From: Bradyrhizobium jicamae
GTDB taxonomy: Bacteria; Pseudomonadota; Alphaproteobacteria; Rhizobiales; Xanthobacteraceae
Direction: 5' to 3'
NCBI RefSeq assembly: GCF_018130695.1
Contig: NZ_JAFCJX010000006.1
Location: 62,001 to 126,000 of the forward strand
DNA: 64,000 bases
The notes under the pieces are model-generated. The model did not search any database. It was not told the origin of the DNA and saw only the letters and a list, made by a program, of their open reading frames with translations. The stretch's first letter is position 1; each line of letters starts with the position of its first letter. Shown in pieces: positions 8,434 to 18,070 of this stretch. The translations under genes were made by a program, and so were the position numbers.

Positions 8434-9419
8434 TGGCCGACCTCGATACCGCCGTCCTCGCCCGCACCGCACCGCTCTATGAGCGGGTCAAACGCGTCAT
8501 TCCGCCGTTCGAATGGGCGACCTTCGCCGACGACGTCGACGCCATCCTCGCGCTGAAGCGCCGCCGCAATGCCGTGGTGCTGGCGCACAACTACCAGACG
8601 CCGGAGATCTTCCACGGCGTTGCCGACATCGTCGGCGACAGCCTGCTGCTGGCGCGTGAAGCGACCAAGGTCGATGCCGACATCATCGTGCTGGCCGGCG
8701 TACACTTCATGGCCGAAACCGCAAAACTGCTCAATCCCGCCAAGACGGTGCTGATCCCCGACACCGGTGCCGGCTGCTCGCTTGCCGACTCCATCACGGC
8801 GCAGGACGTGCGCCTGATGCGGGCGCGTTATCCCGGCGTGCCCATCGTCACCTACGTCAACACATCAGCTGCGGTGAAGGCGGAATCCGACATCTGCTGC
8901 ACGTCGGGCAATGCGCTGAAGGTCGTCGAATCCCTCGGCGTCGAGCGCGTCATCATGCTGCCCGACGAATATCTGGCGCAGAACATCGCCAGGCAAACGA
9001 CGACGAAAATCATCGCCTGGAAGGGCCATTGCGAGGTGCACGAGCTCTTCACTGCCGCCGATGTCCGCGAGCTGCGCGAAGGACATCCCGGCATCACCAT
9101 CCTGGCGCATCCGGAATGCCCGCCCGATGTCGTGGCCGAGGCTGATTTCGCCGGCTCGACCGCAGCGATGTCCGATTACGTCGAGACGAAACGTCCGCCG
9201 CGCGTCGTGCTGCTGACGGAATGTTCGATGAGCGACAACATCGCAGCCTCTCATCCCGATTTGGAGTTCGTGCGGCCCTGCAATCTCTGCCCGCACATGA
9301 AGCGGATCACGCTGAAGAACATCCGCCAGGCGCTGGAGACCAACCGGCACGAGGTCACGATCGATCCCGAGATCGCCGATCGCGCGCGGCTGAGCGTGGA
9401 AAGGATGCTGGCGCCATGA
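8433..9419 (+). CDS. nadA: Quinolinate synthase, [4Fe-4S] enzyme
   Basis: The 328-residue protein condenses iminoaspartate with dihydroxyacetone phosphate to quinolinate. It shows the NadA repeats [62 protein letters not shown] and [12 protein letters not shown]. The likely cluster cysteines are C115, C200 and C286. The start codon lies at the end of operator copy 2, whose GGAGAG serves as Shine-Dalgarno. The stop overlaps nadB by 4 bases (ATGA), so the nad genes form one coupled operon. Confidence 0.96.
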   Translation: MADLDTAVLARTAPLYERVKRVIPPFEWATFADDVDAILALKRRRNAVVLAHNYQTPEIFHGVADIVGDSLLLAREATKVDADIIVLAGVHFMAETAKLLNPAKTVLIPDTGAGCSLADSITAQDVRLMRARYPGVPIVTYVNTSAAVKAESDICCTSGNALKVVESLGVERVIMLPDEYLAQNIARQTTTKIIAWKGHCEVHELFTAADVRELREGHPGITILAHPECPPDVVAEADFAGSTAAMSDYVETKRPPRVVLLTECSMSDNIAASHPDLEFVRPCNLCPHMKRITLKNIRQALETNRHEVTIDPEIADRARLSVERMLAP

Positions 9420-10963
9420 GCATTGATCTCTCCAAACTCGCCGGCCAGCCCGTGATCATCGGCGGCGGCGCCGCAGGTCTCATGACGGCACTGTATCTCG
9501 CGCCGACACCGGTCGTGCTGCTGTCGAAATCCCCGCTCGGCGCCGAGGCCTCCAGCATGTGGGCGCAAGGCGGCTTCGCGGCCGCCGTCGGTGCGGACGA
9601 CAGCCCTGCCCTGCATCTCGCCGACACCATCGCAGCCGGCGCAGGCCTCTGCGACGAGGCCGCGGCAAGCCGGATCGTGGAAGCCGCTCCGGCCGCCGTG
9701 GAGCGCCTTGCCACACTCGGCGTCGCCTTCGACCGGCGCGCGGACGGCAGCTGGCGGCTCGGCCTCGAAGCCGCCCACGGCCGCAATCGCATCGTACATG
9801 CCACAGGCGACGGCACCGGCCGCGAGATCATGCGCGCGCTGATCGCGGCGGTGCGCCGCACGCCGTCGATCACGCTGCTGGAAGGCGTCGAGGCACGTCG
9901 TCTGATGGTCGAGGACAACGCCATCGCCGGCGTGTTCGCCGCGAACGCGGCCGGGCCGGTGGTCCTCGCCACCAAGCGCGTCGTGATCGCGACCGGTGGC
10001 ATCGGCGGTCTGTTTGCCGACAGCACCAATCCCTCCGGCTGCTTTGGCCAGGGCCTCGCGCTGGCCGCACATGCGGGCGCTGTGCTGTCCGATCTCGAAT
10101 TCGTTCAGTTCCACCCGACCGCGTTCGATGGGCCGTCGCGCCCAATGCCGCTGCTCACCGAGGCAATTCGCGGCGACGGCGCGCATCTGATCGACGAGAC
10201 CGGCGATCGCTTCATGGCGAACGAACCGGGCGCCGAGCTCGCCGCCCGCGACATCGTCGCGCGTGCGGTGTGGCGGCATCGCGCCAAGGGACATCGGACG
10301 TTCCTCGATGCGCGAACTCATCCCGGCGCAGACTTCGCGCAGCGCTATCCCGTGATCTCCGCGTTCTGCAAGATGGCCGGCATCGATCCCGCGATTGATC
10401 CGATCCCGATCCGGCCCGCGGTGCACTACCACATGGGCGGCATCGCCGTGGACGGCGAAGGACGCAGCAGGGTGCGCGGCCTCTGGGCCTGCGGCGAAGC
10501 TGCGCGCACCGGCCTGCACGGCGCCAATCGCCTCGCCAGCAATTCGCTGATGGAAGCGATCGTCTGCGCGCACTGGGTTGCGGAGAGTGTTGCCGGTGCC
10601 AACGCCGGCCGCCTCACTTCACACGACGCAGCGACGTTGCCGCCAGCGCCCGATCCATCCGTCGTCCGACCCATCCTGTCGCGCGGCCTCGGCGTATTGC
10701 GCGATCGTGATGGCATTGCAGACGCCATCCACGCGCTCTACCCGATCGCACGCGGCAATGGCGCGGCGTCCGATCCGGCCATCGTCGGCCTGATGATCGC
10801 CATCTCTGCGCTCCGGCGCGAAGAGAGCCGCGGCGGACACTACCGCACCGACCGTCCCGAAACCCTGCGCTCGGCAAAGCCATCGGAGCTCTCGCTCGCT
10901 GATGCGCTCGCCGCTGCGCACGATATCGCTGACACTCCCTATCTGAGGCTCGCCCGCTCATGA
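9416..10963 (+). CDS. nadB: L-aspartate oxidase (FAD)
   Basis: This 515-residue flavoprotein oxidises L-aspartate to iminoaspartate for NadA. It has the N-terminal FAD motif [15 protein letters not shown], the [13 protein letters not shown] segment, [10 protein letters not shown], and the catalytic region [11 protein letters not shown] with [20 protein letters not shown] in the FAD-binding C-terminal part. A C-terminal helical extension follows. The ATG at 9416 gives a 4-base overlap with nadA; a longer frame begins inside nadA. Confidence 0.95.
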   Translation: MSIDLSKLAGQPVIIGGGAAGLMTALYLAPTPVVLLSKSPLGAEASSMWAQGGFAAAVGADDSPALHLADTIAAGAGLCDEAAASRIVEAAPAAVERLATLGVAFDRRADGSWRLGLEAAHGRNRIVHATGDGTGREIMRALIAAVRRTPSITLLEGVEARRLMVEDNAIAGVFAANAAGPVVLATKRVVIATGGIGGLFADSTNPSGCFGQGLALAAHAGAVLSDLEFVQFHPTAFDGPSRPMPLLTEAIRGDGAHLIDETGDRFMANEPGAELAARDIVARAVWRHRAKGHRTFLDARTHPGADFAQRYPVISAFCKMAGIDPAIDPIPIRPAVHYHMGGIAVDGEGRSRVRGLWACGEAARTGLHGANRLASNSLMEAIVCAHWVAESVAGANAGRLTSHDAATLPPAPDPSVVRPILSRGLGVLRDRDGIADAIHALYPIARGNGAASDPAIVGLMIAISALRREESRGGHYRTDRPETLRSAKPSELSLADALAAAHDIADTPYLRLARS

Positions 10964-11811
10964 CACTCAATCCTCTGCTGCCGCTGATCTACGAACCCCT
11001 GGTGCGCACCGCGCTGCTGGAAGACCTTGGACGGGCCGGCGACATCACCGCCGACGCCATCGTGCCTGCCGACCAGCAGGCAGCGCTGGTGATGCGCGCG
11101 CGCCAGCCCGGCGTCGTCGCCGGCCTCGACGTGGCGCGATCTGCCTTCCAGATGGTGTCACCAGCGATCACGCTTCGCGCCGAGCGGCCGGACGGCAGCG
11201 CAGTTGAACCAGGGCAAGTCATCGCCACCATCGAGGGACCGGCCCGAAGCCTGCTGACGGGCGAGCGCACGGCGCTGAACTTCCTCTGCCATCTCAGCGG
11301 CGTCGCCACCGCAACGGCCTCGCTCGTATCGGCCGTGAAAGACACGCGGGCCCAGATCGTCTGCACCCGCAAGACCACGCCGGGCCTGCGCGCGCTGGAG
11401 AAATACGCGGTGCGCGCCGGTGGCGGCGGCAACCATCGCTTCGGGCTCGACGATGCCGTGCTGATCAAGGACAACCACATCGCGCTTGCCGGCGGCATCA
11501 ACGCCGCGATCGGACGTGCCAAGGCCAATGTCGGCCACATGGTCAAGATCGAGGTCGAGGTCGACACGCTGGCCCAACTCGAGGAGGTGCTGGCGATCGG
11601 CGTCGATGCTGTGCTGCTCGACAACATGACGCCGGATGAACTCACGCGCGCCGTCGCAATGGCCAATGGCAAGGTGATCACGGAAGCTTCGGGCCGCATC
11701 ACTGCGGCGACAGCGCCGGCGATTGCCGCGACAGGCGTCGACCTGATCTCGGTCGGCTGGCTGACGCACAGCTCGGCCGCGCTCGATATCGGGCTGGATT
11801 ATCAGGCCTGA
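10960..11811 (+). CDS. nadC: Nicotinate-nucleotide pyrophosphorylase (quinolinate phosphoribosyltransferase)
   Basis: The 283-residue enzyme converts quinolinate and PRPP to nicotinate mononucleotide. It has the [17 protein letters not shown]-terminus, [55 protein letters not shown] spread over residues 129-170, and the [10 protein letters not shown] and [10 protein letters not shown] barrel motifs. Its start overlaps the nadB stop by 4 bases. Its last 10 bases overlap the convergent ctaA gene. Confidence 0.95.
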   Translation: MTLNPLLPLIYEPLVRTALLEDLGRAGDITADAIVPADQQAALVMRARQPGVVAGLDVARSAFQMVSPAITLRAERPDGSAVEPGQVIATIEGPARSLLTGERTALNFLCHLSGVATATASLVSAVKDTRAQIVCTRKTTPGLRALEKYAVRAGGGGNHRFGLDDAVLIKDNHIALAGGINAAIGRAKANVGHMVKIEVEVDTLAQLEEVLAIGVDAVLLDNMTPDELTRAVAMANGKVITEASGRITAATAPAIAATGVDLISVGWLTHSSAALDIGLDYQA

Positions 11812-12884
11812 GCAGGCAGCGCGAGTTTTGCTGGATCAACTTCCGTCCGCCGCGCGGACATGCGCTCGACCTGCAGCACCGCGAGCGTCAGCACGACGAT
11901 CGCGACCGCTTGATGAGTCAGCGCAAGATCGATCGGCACCTGATGCAGCAGCGTCAGGATGCCGAGCGTGGCTTGCACGGTGATTGCCGCGACCAGCCAC
12001 CACGCGCCCGCGACGACCGCCTTCCCTGCCCGCGACGTCACGGCGTCGATGGCATGGAAGATCGCCAGCGCGAACAGCAGATAGGCGGTCATGCGGTGCT
12101 CGAACTGCACCGTCAGCGTGTTGTCGAACAGGTTGCGCCACCACGGCGTCTCGAACCACAGCCGGTCGGCGGACGGAATGAACGCGCCGTCGATCGACGG
12201 CCAGGTGTTGTAGACGCGTCCTGCACGCAGGCCCGCCACCAGCGCACCGAAATAGAGCTGCACGAAGGTCAGCCCCAGCAGCACGGCGCTCGTGACCTTC
12301 AGCCGCAGCGAGGCGACCGCTTGCGGCCGCTCGGTCAGCCGTCGCAGCGTCCAGACGATCGCGGCAAAGATCAGGAGCGCCAGCACCAGATGCGTCGCCA
12401 ACCGGTACTGCGACACTTCGACCCGCTGCGACAGGCCGGAGGCCACCATCCACCAGCCGACCGCGCCCTGCAGGGCGCCAAGGCCGAAGATCAGCCACAG
12501 CCGCCGCTTCAACTCGCCGCCGAGCGCGCCGCGCCACAGGAAGAACAGGAACGGCAGGAAATAGGCGACGCCGATCACGCGCCCGAGCAGGCGATGGCTC
12601 CACTCCCACCAGAAGATGGTCTTGAACTCCGACAGCGTCATGCCGGAATTGAGCTCGCGATATTGCGGGATCTGCTTGTAGCCCTCGAAGGCGTCGCTCC
12701 ATTGCGCCTCCGTCATCGGCGGCAGCGCGCCGGTGACCGGCTTCCATTCCACGATCGAGAGCCCGGACTCGGTCAGCCGCGTCGCGCCGCCGACCAGCAC
12801 CATCAGCGCGATCAGGGCCGCGACCGAAAACAGCCACAGCCTGACGGCGCGGGGATGCGTGGTCTTTGCGGAAATACCGGTCAT
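11802..12884 (-). CDS. ctaA: Heme A synthase (COX15/CtaA)
   Basis: The 360-residue membrane protein has eight hydrophobic helices and the COX15 signatures [25 protein letters not shown] (around residues 35-60), [17 protein letters not shown] with a heme-ligand His, [13 protein letters not shown], and [11 protein letters not shown] and LTHQAVAI with the second His pair. It oxidises heme O to heme A for cytochrome c oxidase. The ATG at 12884 has AGGGCG upstream and gives the usual family length; an earlier in-frame start adds unlikely residues. Confidence 0.93.
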   Translation of the reverse strand: MTGISAKTTHPRAVRLWLFSVAALIALMVLVGGATRLTESGLSIVEWKPVTGALPPMTEAQWSDAFEGYKQIPQYRELNSGMTLSEFKTIFWWEWSHRLLGRVIGVAYFLPFLFFLWRGALGGELKRRLWLIFGLGALQGAVGWWMVASGLSQRVEVSQYRLATHLVLALLIFAAIVWTLRRLTERPQAVASLRLKVTSAVLLGLTFVQLYFGALVAGLRAGRVYNTWPSIDGAFIPSADRLWFETPWWRNLFDNTLTVQFEHRMTAYLLFALAIFHAIDAVTSRAGKAVVAGAWWLVAAITVQATLGILTLLHQVPIDLALTHQAVAIVVLTLAVLQVERMSARRTEVDPAKLALPAQA

Positions 12885-12976
12885 TTCGCCCTGGCTTGAT
12901 TGGATTTTCGGGCCCCTTATAGTCCGCCGCTCGCCGCGCGCAAGCGCCGCAGAGATCACGAGTTTTACAGGCCCTT

Positions 12977-13186
12977 ATGACCATCCGAACCCGCAAATTC
13001 CTTGGAACCATCGCGCTGCTCGTGCTGGTCTTCGTCTGGTCGCTGCTCGGCATGACGGTGGCGCAGACGCCGTGGCTGGCCAATTCGGGACTGTTGCAGG
13101 CGATCTTCTACGTGGTCGCGGGCCTTGGCTGGGTATTGCCCGCGATGCCGATCGTGGCCTGGATGCAGCGCGCCGACCGCGTTTAG
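12977..13186 (+). CDS. DUF2842 family small membrane protein
   Basis: The 69-residue protein has two predicted helices: residues 8-28 (LGTIALLVLVFVWSLLGM) and about 42-62 (IFYVVAGLGWVLPAMPIVAWM). This matches the short alphaproteobacterial DUF2842 family, often found near cytochrome oxidase assembly genes. The function is unknown. It is divergent from ctaA with a 92-base gap that must hold both promoters. Confidence 0.8.
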   Translation: MTIRTRKFLGTIALLVLVFVWSLLGMTVAQTPWLANSGLLQAIFYVVAGLGWVLPAMPIVAWMQRADRV

Positions 13187-13195
13187 GGCCTTTTG

Positions 13196-13250
13196 TCTGA
13201 CGCGTTTTCTTAACGCGAACCGGTCCCCACTTCGCTTGAAAACGCTTTAG
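13196..13250. repeat. Short palindromic intergenic repeat (GCGTTTTC...GAAAACGC type)
   Basis: The segment has GCGTTTTC at 13202-13209 and its complement GAAAACGC at 13238-13245, enclosing ACGCGAACCGGT and CCACTTCGCTT. I recognise this arrangement as a very common dispersed element of Bradyrhizobium-type genomes. It sits between two converging genes and may act as a transcript end. Confidence 0.6.
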
Positions 13251-14260
13251 CGACCATGCTGCGTCGGCAGCACCGGCGCGAACATCATCCCTGACAGCAG
13301 CACCCGCATCATGCGGAGCGAGCGCTGCCGGCCGTCCCAGGCGACGCGCGGCAGCGCGTGGAGATTGGTGCGTCCCTGCGCTTCCACGATCCCTGGGATC
13401 GTTGACACCGCGCTGGAAAATCCGGCCTGCTCCGCCATCACCACGTGCCGCCGATCGAAGGACTCGCGGTCGCCGAACGGAAACGCGAAATGCTGGATGT
13501 TGCGGTGGAATGCCGCCTCGCCGACCGCCTTGCCCATCGCCATCTCGCGCTGCGCATCCGCGTCCTTCGCATTGGCCAGCACCGGATAGTTCACGGTGGC
13601 GCTGCCGATCGTGACGATCGGATCGGCCGTAAGCCTGGCGAGATCGTCCCAATCCATCGATGCCGCGCGCGACAAGGCGGCGAGATCGACCGAATAGCGC
13701 TTGCAGAGATCGTTGATGGCGAACGAGAGATCCTGTGGCGACATCGCGCGCAGCCAGCTCGACAGGAAATCGAACAGCTCCTGTTTCTCGGACGCGCTCC
13801 AGACCTTGAAGTGCCGCTCCTTGCGCTCGATCACCATGCTGATGCGGGTCTCGCGCGCGATGATGTCCTCCAGCGCCAGCCACCAGGCTTCGCCGACGCC
13901 GTCCGGAAACGCGGTCGGCAAATAGAGCGCGAAGGGCGCGCGGTGCTTTGCCAGCACCGGATAGGCATGCGTGATGATGTCCTTGGCCGCACCGTCGAAG
14001 GTCAGGCAAGCGAAGCGCCGCCGCTCCGGCAGCGTCACCGCCCTGCGGCAAGCCTCGTCGAGGTCGACGATGTCGTATCGCCAGCGCTTCAGCGCCCGAA
14101 TGGTGCGGTCCAGAAATTTTGGCGTGATCTCACGCGACTTCAGCGGCTGGAATGCACCCGAGCGGGCTGGACGAACGCGCTCGAAGCGCAGGATGACGCC
14201 GGCGCCGCCGGTCTCGCGCGGCTTCAGGCGGAACGACCCGCTGAACCAGGCGAGCTCCAT
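13247..14260 (-). CDS. Polysaccharide deacetylase-like protein with degenerate metal site
   Basis: This 337-residue protein aligns by pattern with carbohydrate-esterase family 4 (NodB homology): RRRFACLTFDGAAKDI near residue 85, FALYLPTAFPDG, a GSATVNYPVLA motif near 219-229, and FAFPFGDRESF. In active enzymes motif 1 is TFDDG and motif 2 is H-T-x-x-H. Here the second Asp is G90 and the two metal-binding His are A221 and Y225, so all three metal ligands are replaced. It may bind rather than deacetylate polysaccharide. The ATG at 14260 (MELAWFSGSFRL) is preferred over the TTG at 14296. It is the first gene of the exopolysaccharide region and divergent from the GNAT gene. Confidence 0.75.
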   Translation of the reverse strand: MELAWFSGSFRLKPRETGGAGVILRFERVRPARSGAFQPLKSREITPKFLDRTIRALKRWRYDIVDLDEACRRAVTLPERRRFACLTFDGAAKDIITHAYPVLAKHRAPFALYLPTAFPDGVGEAWWLALEDIIARETRISMVIERKERHFKVWSASEKQELFDFLSSWLRAMSPQDLSFAINDLCKRYSVDLAALSRAASMDWDDLARLTADPIVTIGSATVNYPVLANAKDADAQREMAMGKAVGEAAFHRNIQHFAFPFGDRESFDRRHVVMAEQAGFSSAVSTIPGIVEAQGRTNLHALPRVAWDGRQRSLRMMRVLLSGMMFAPVLPTQHGR

Positions 14261-14429
14261 CTGTGCCCGCTGCCATATACCGCCGTCCGTTGCCAAGGTC
14301 CCGTCCCCACTACGGCCGGTTCCCTACGCGCCGCGGTTCCATTGTTATTACTCTTTGTTGACATTTCCCTGCGAAGGTCCGCTGGAGCCGAAAACTGTAA
14401 ACAATTAATTACAAAGAACGGGGTCGAAT

Positions 14430-15617
14430 ATGGCCATGGCCGCGGTAGTCCAGCGCCAGACGGCAGAGGCAGGCGCTTGGTCGAAGCCGATCCGCATCGC
14501 CGGCGTCGACATCTTCCACGATCTCACTGCTGCCGAGGCGACCTGGCGCGGCTTCGAGACCCCCGCTCACGCCTATACGCCCTATCAGCGCTTCGACTTC
14601 CTTAGCTCCTGGCAGCGGCAGGTCGGCGAGCGCGAGGGCCTCAGCCCCTTCATCGTCGTGGCCCATGACAGCGAGCGCCGGCCGTTGCTGCTGCTGCCGC
14701 TTGCGACCCACAGCCAATCCGGCGCCCGCGTCGCCTGCTTCATGGGCGGCAAGCATTCGACTTTCAACATGGCGCTGTGCGACCGCGACTTCGCAGCGAA
14801 TGCGACCGCCGCCGATCTCGACGTGCTGGTCAAGGCGATCGCCGAGCGCTCGCGCGTCGACGTGCTGTCGTTGCATCAGCAGCCAAAGCGCTGGCAGGAC
14901 CTACCGAATCCGATGGCGCTGTTGCCGCACCAGCCCTCGGTCAACGATTGCCCGCTGCTCGTGATGGAGCCGGACGCTGCGCCCGCCACGCTGATCAGCA
15001 ATTCGTTCCGCCGCCGCCTCAAGGGCAAGGAGCGCAAGCTGCAGCCGCTGGCCGGCTATCGCTCCTATCTGGCGACCGAGAGCGCCGACATCTCCCGCCT
15101 GCTCGACTGGTTCTTCCGCGTCAAGCCGCAGCGCATGGCCGAGCAGAAGCTGCCCGACGTGTTCGCCGAGCCCGGCATCGAGCAGTTCATCCGCGCCGCC
15201 TGCATGACCCCGCTCGGCGACCGCCACGTCATCGACATCCACGCGCTCGAATGCGACGAGGAGGTGATCGCGATCTTCGCGGGAGTCGCCGACGGCCATC
15301 GCTTCTCGATGATGTTCAACACCTACACGATGTCAGCGAATTCGAAGTTCAGCCCCGGCCTGATCCTGATGCGCGACATCATCGATCATTACTCGGCCAA
15401 TCACTATCGCGCCTTCGATCTCGGCATCGGCTCGGACGAGTACAAGCGGCTGTTCTGCAAGGACGACGAGGTGATCTTCGACAGCTTCGTGCCGCTCAGC
15501 CTGCGCGGCAAGTTGGCCGGCGGCCTCATGTCCACCGTCAACCGCGCCAAGCGGACGGTCAAGCACAACCCGGCCCTGTTCGAGATCGCGCAGAACCTGC
15601 GCAGCATGTTCCGCTAA
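14430..15617 (+). CDS. CelD/BioF2-like GNAT-fold acetyltransferase, exopolysaccharide region
   Basis: The 395-residue protein has the FemAB/GNAT-6 layout of CelD-type proteins: PAHAYTPYQRFDFLSSWQRQVG at the N-terminal acyltransferase half, SFRRRLKGKERKL in the middle, and a second GNAT half ending FDLGIGSDEYKRLFCKDDEV. Such proteins are common in exopolysaccharide loci and are thought to transfer acyl groups to sugars or lipids. The region upstream is AT-rich, and AACGGGG precedes the ATG. Its end overlaps the convergent LysR gene by 4 bases. Confidence 0.75.
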   Translation: MAMAAVVQRQTAEAGAWSKPIRIAGVDIFHDLTAAEATWRGFETPAHAYTPYQRFDFLSSWQRQVGEREGLSPFIVVAHDSERRPLLLLPLATHSQSGARVACFMGGKHSTFNMALCDRDFAANATAADLDVLVKAIAERSRVDVLSLHQQPKRWQDLPNPMALLPHQPSVNDCPLLVMEPDAAPATLISNSFRRRLKGKERKLQPLAGYRSYLATESADISRLLDWFFRVKPQRMAEQKLPDVFAEPGIEQFIRAACMTPLGDRHVIDIHALECDEEVIAIFAGVADGHRFSMMFNTYTMSANSKFSPGLILMRDIIDHYSANHYRAFDLGIGSDEYKRLFCKDDEVIFDSFVPLSLRGKLAGGLMSTVNRAKRTVKHNPALFEIAQNLRSMFR

Positions 15618-16540
15618 GACTCAGTCGCCTTATCCGCAGGCGCGCTGAACCGCATCATCGCGTCGAACACCAGCATGGCGGCCGGCGAGAGCGTGCGCTT
15701 GCGCAGCCTGATCAGTCCATAACTCTCCAGCATCAGCCTGTCCCTGATCCGCAGCATCTTGAAGCGCTGCGGATCGACCAGGTCGAACACGAGCATCGGC
15801 ACGGGCACGATGGCATCGATCCCTGCCGCGATGCCGACGGATGCGAGAAACGACTCGGTGTTGATGATGCGCCGGGGCGGCGTCACGCCGCGGCTGTAGA
15901 ACAGCCGCTCCAGCGCCTGGCGCATGAAGGATTCCGGCGGCTGGCAAATCCACTGCTGGTCGACCATGTCGGCCAGATCGACGTTCTCCCGGCAGGCCAA
16001 TGGATGCTCGGTGCGAACCAGCAATGCTGCTTCCTCGGCACCGATCTCGTGATAGTCGAATTGGCGCGGGTCGACGTCGGCGGGAATCCGGGCAATGACG
16101 AAGTCGAACTCCAGCGCGAGCAAACGCTCGATCAGCGGCGGACTGGTGCTGACATCGAGTGAGATGTTCACACGCTGATGCTTCTTGCCGAGGTAATCGA
16201 TGACGTCGATGACGAGATCGGCGCAAGGCCTGGCGACCGTTCCAATGGAGACCGTGCCGAGTTCGCCCGACTTGTAGCCCGCGAATTCGTCCGTGACCTT
16301 ATCGAGGTCGGCCAGCACGCTCTTCCCGCCGCGAATCAGGATCGAGCCGTAAGCCGTAGGCTCCACACCGCGCGCGGTGCGCTCAAACAGCGGAACCCGC
16401 GCCAACGCCTCGATCTCGGCCAGCATCTTCGAGGCTGCCGATTGGGTGATATTCAGCCGCTCGGCGGCCGCCTGCAGCTTGCGTTCGCTGTCGAGCGCGA
16501 CCAGCAGGCGCAACTGGCGCAGTTTGAGATCCCTGATCAC
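15614..16540 (-). CDS. LysR-family transcriptional regulator
   Basis: The 308-residue protein has an N-terminal winged helix (LRQLRLLVALDSERKLQAAAERLNITQSAASKMLAEIEA, residues 7-46) and a type 2 periplasmic-binding-like effector domain. The effector domain segments LGTVSIGTVARPCADL and EHPLACRENVDL fit GbpR/CbbR-like regulators. It is divergent from the MFS transporter gene at 16716, its likely target. A perfect 12-bp inverted repeat lies just upstream of its start. Confidence 0.88.
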   Translation of the reverse strand: MIRDLKLRQLRLLVALDSERKLQAAAERLNITQSAASKMLAEIEALARVPLFERTARGVEPTAYGSILIRGGKSVLADLDKVTDEFAGYKSGELGTVSIGTVARPCADLVIDVIDYLGKKHQRVNISLDVSTSPPLIERLLALEFDFVIARIPADVDPRQFDYHEIGAEEAALLVRTEHPLACRENVDLADMVDQQWICQPPESFMRQALERLFYSRGVTPPRRIINTESFLASVGIAAGIDAIVPVPMLVFDLVDPQRFKMLRIRDRLMLESYGLIRLRKRTLSPAAMLVFDAMMRFSAPADKATES

Positions 16541-16567
16541 GGCGCGGTGTTCATCCCTGCGGTTCCC

Positions 16568-16594
16568 TGGTCATGTCGCGCTGCGACATGACCA
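16568..16594. promoter_or_regulatory. Perfect 12-bp palindrome between lysR and MFS genes
   Basis: TGGTCATGTCGC and its exact complement GCGACATGACCA are separated by GCT. The element lies 27 bases upstream of the LysR start and about 120 bases upstream of the transporter. Its symmetry suggests an operator, probably of the adjacent LysR protein, although a 5' leader hairpin is also possible. Confidence 0.5.
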
Positions 16595-16715
16595 AATCGC
16601 CGTGGCTCCATTCCGAAATGCCATTAGCCACCACGCCGTGGATTACACAACAATGAACCCGCCGGTTGCAAGGCGGCCCTGATCGGGCACGAGATATAAA
16701 AACAGGGGATGAAAC

Positions 16716-18044
16716 GTGACCGATACCGTAGAGAAACGCGCCATCGGCAAGATCATGCGGCGGCTGATCCCGTTCCTGATCCTGTGCTACTTCGTGGCCT
16801 ACCTCGACCGCGTCAATGTCGGCTTCGCCAAGCTGCACATGAACGCCTCGCTCGGGTTGAGCGAAGCCGCCTACGGCCTCGGCGCCGGCCTGTTCTTCAT
16901 CGGCTATTTCTTCTTCGAGGTGCCCTCCAACATCCTGCTGGAACGGTTCGGCGCGCGACGCTGGATCGCCCGGATCATGATCAGCTGGGGCATCGTCTCT
17001 GCTGCGTTCGCCTTCATCCCGTCGATGTCCGCGGCAACCGGACTGTCGAACGAATGGATCTTCTACTTCCTTCGCCTGCTGCTCGGCGCCTGCGAGGCCG
17101 GCTTCTTTCCCGGCATCATCTTCTATCTGACGCTCTGGTTTCCCGCCGCCTATCGCGCCCGCGTCATCAGCCTGTTCATGCTGGCGATCCCGATATCGAG
17201 CATCATCGGCGCGCCGATCTCCGGCCTGCTGCTCAACCTCGAGGGCTGGGGACTGGCGGGCTGGCAGTGGCTGTTCGTCTGCGAGGCACTGCCGTCGATC
17301 CTGGTCGGCTTCGGCGTGCTGGTCTTCCTGATCGATTTCCCGCGCGAGGCGAGCTGGCTCGAGGCTGACGAGGTCGCGTGGATCCAGACCACGCTCGACT
17401 ACGAGCGGCAGAAGAAGGAGGCGGTCGAGCACATCTCGATGATGCAGGCGCTGACCGACATGCGCATCCTTGCCTGCGCTCTGGTGTATTTCTGCCTCAA
17501 TGCGGCATCCTACGGCATCGCCTTCTTCCTGCCGACCATCATCAAGGCGTTCGGCGTCACCGACACCCAGACCGGCTTCATCGCCGCCCTGCCCTTCGTG
17601 TTCGGCGCCATCGGCATGGTGGTGCTCGGACGTCATTCCGATCGCACCGGCGAGCGGAAGATGCACGTCGCAGGCGCCCTCACGCTTGCCGCCGTCGGGA
17701 TCGCCGCAGCCGGACTTGTGTCCAGTCCGGTGCTGATCGTGGGCCTGCTATGCCTCGCGCAGATCGGCGTCTCAGCGGTGCCGCCGATGTTCTGGCCGAT
17801 GCCCGCCAGCATCCTGACCGGCGCGTCAGCCGCAGCCGGTATCGCCGCCATCAACTCGCTCGGCAATCTCTCAGGTTTCGCCGGCCCGTTCGCAATGGGC
17901 TATCTGAAGGACCTGACCGGCGGCTTCACCGCAGGAATGCTGTTGCTGGCCGCGATGGGATTGCTCGGCGCGATCGTCGCACTGCGGCTACGGATCGACG
18001 CAGCCTTCGAGCGCAGCATGGCCCAGCCCGCGATGGCACACTGA
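16716..18044 (+). CDS. MFS transporter, anion:cation symporter (phthalate permease-like) family
   Basis: This 442-residue protein has twelve predicted helices. Its N-terminus PFLILCYFVAYLDRVNVGFAKL and the loop FFEVPSNILLERFGARRWIARIM are the signature of the ACS family, which imports organic acids such as aromatic carboxylates, tartrate or glucarate with protons. The second half has RHSDRTGERKMHV. The GTG at 16716 follows AGGGGA. It is divergent from the LysR gene and its substrate probably induces it. The pair sits inside the exopolysaccharide region but has no evident link to it. Confidence 0.85.
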   Translation: MTDTVEKRAIGKIMRRLIPFLILCYFVAYLDRVNVGFAKLHMNASLGLSEAAYGLGAGLFFIGYFFFEVPSNILLERFGARRWIARIMISWGIVSAAFAFIPSMSAATGLSNEWIFYFLRLLLGACEAGFFPGIIFYLTLWFPAAYRARVISLFMLAIPISSIIGAPISGLLLNLEGWGLAGWQWLFVCEALPSILVGFGVLVFLIDFPREASWLEADEVAWIQTTLDYERQKKEAVEHISMMQALTDMRILACALVYFCLNAASYGIAFFLPTIIKAFGVTDTQTGFIAALPFVFGAIGMVVLGRHSDRTGERKMHVAGALTLAAVGIAAAGLVSSPVLIVGLLCLAQIGVSAVPPMFWPMPASILTGASAAAGIAAINSLGNLSGFAGPFAMGYLKDLTGGFTAGMLLLAAMGLLGAIVALRLRIDAAFERSMAQPAMAH

Positions 18045-18070
18045 TGGGACGCGTGCTCTGACGGCGGAGT

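Noticed and set aside
14358..14386. A TTGACA promoter before the GNAT gene
   Set aside because: The -35 hexamer is good but no -10-like sequence follows at 16-18 bases.
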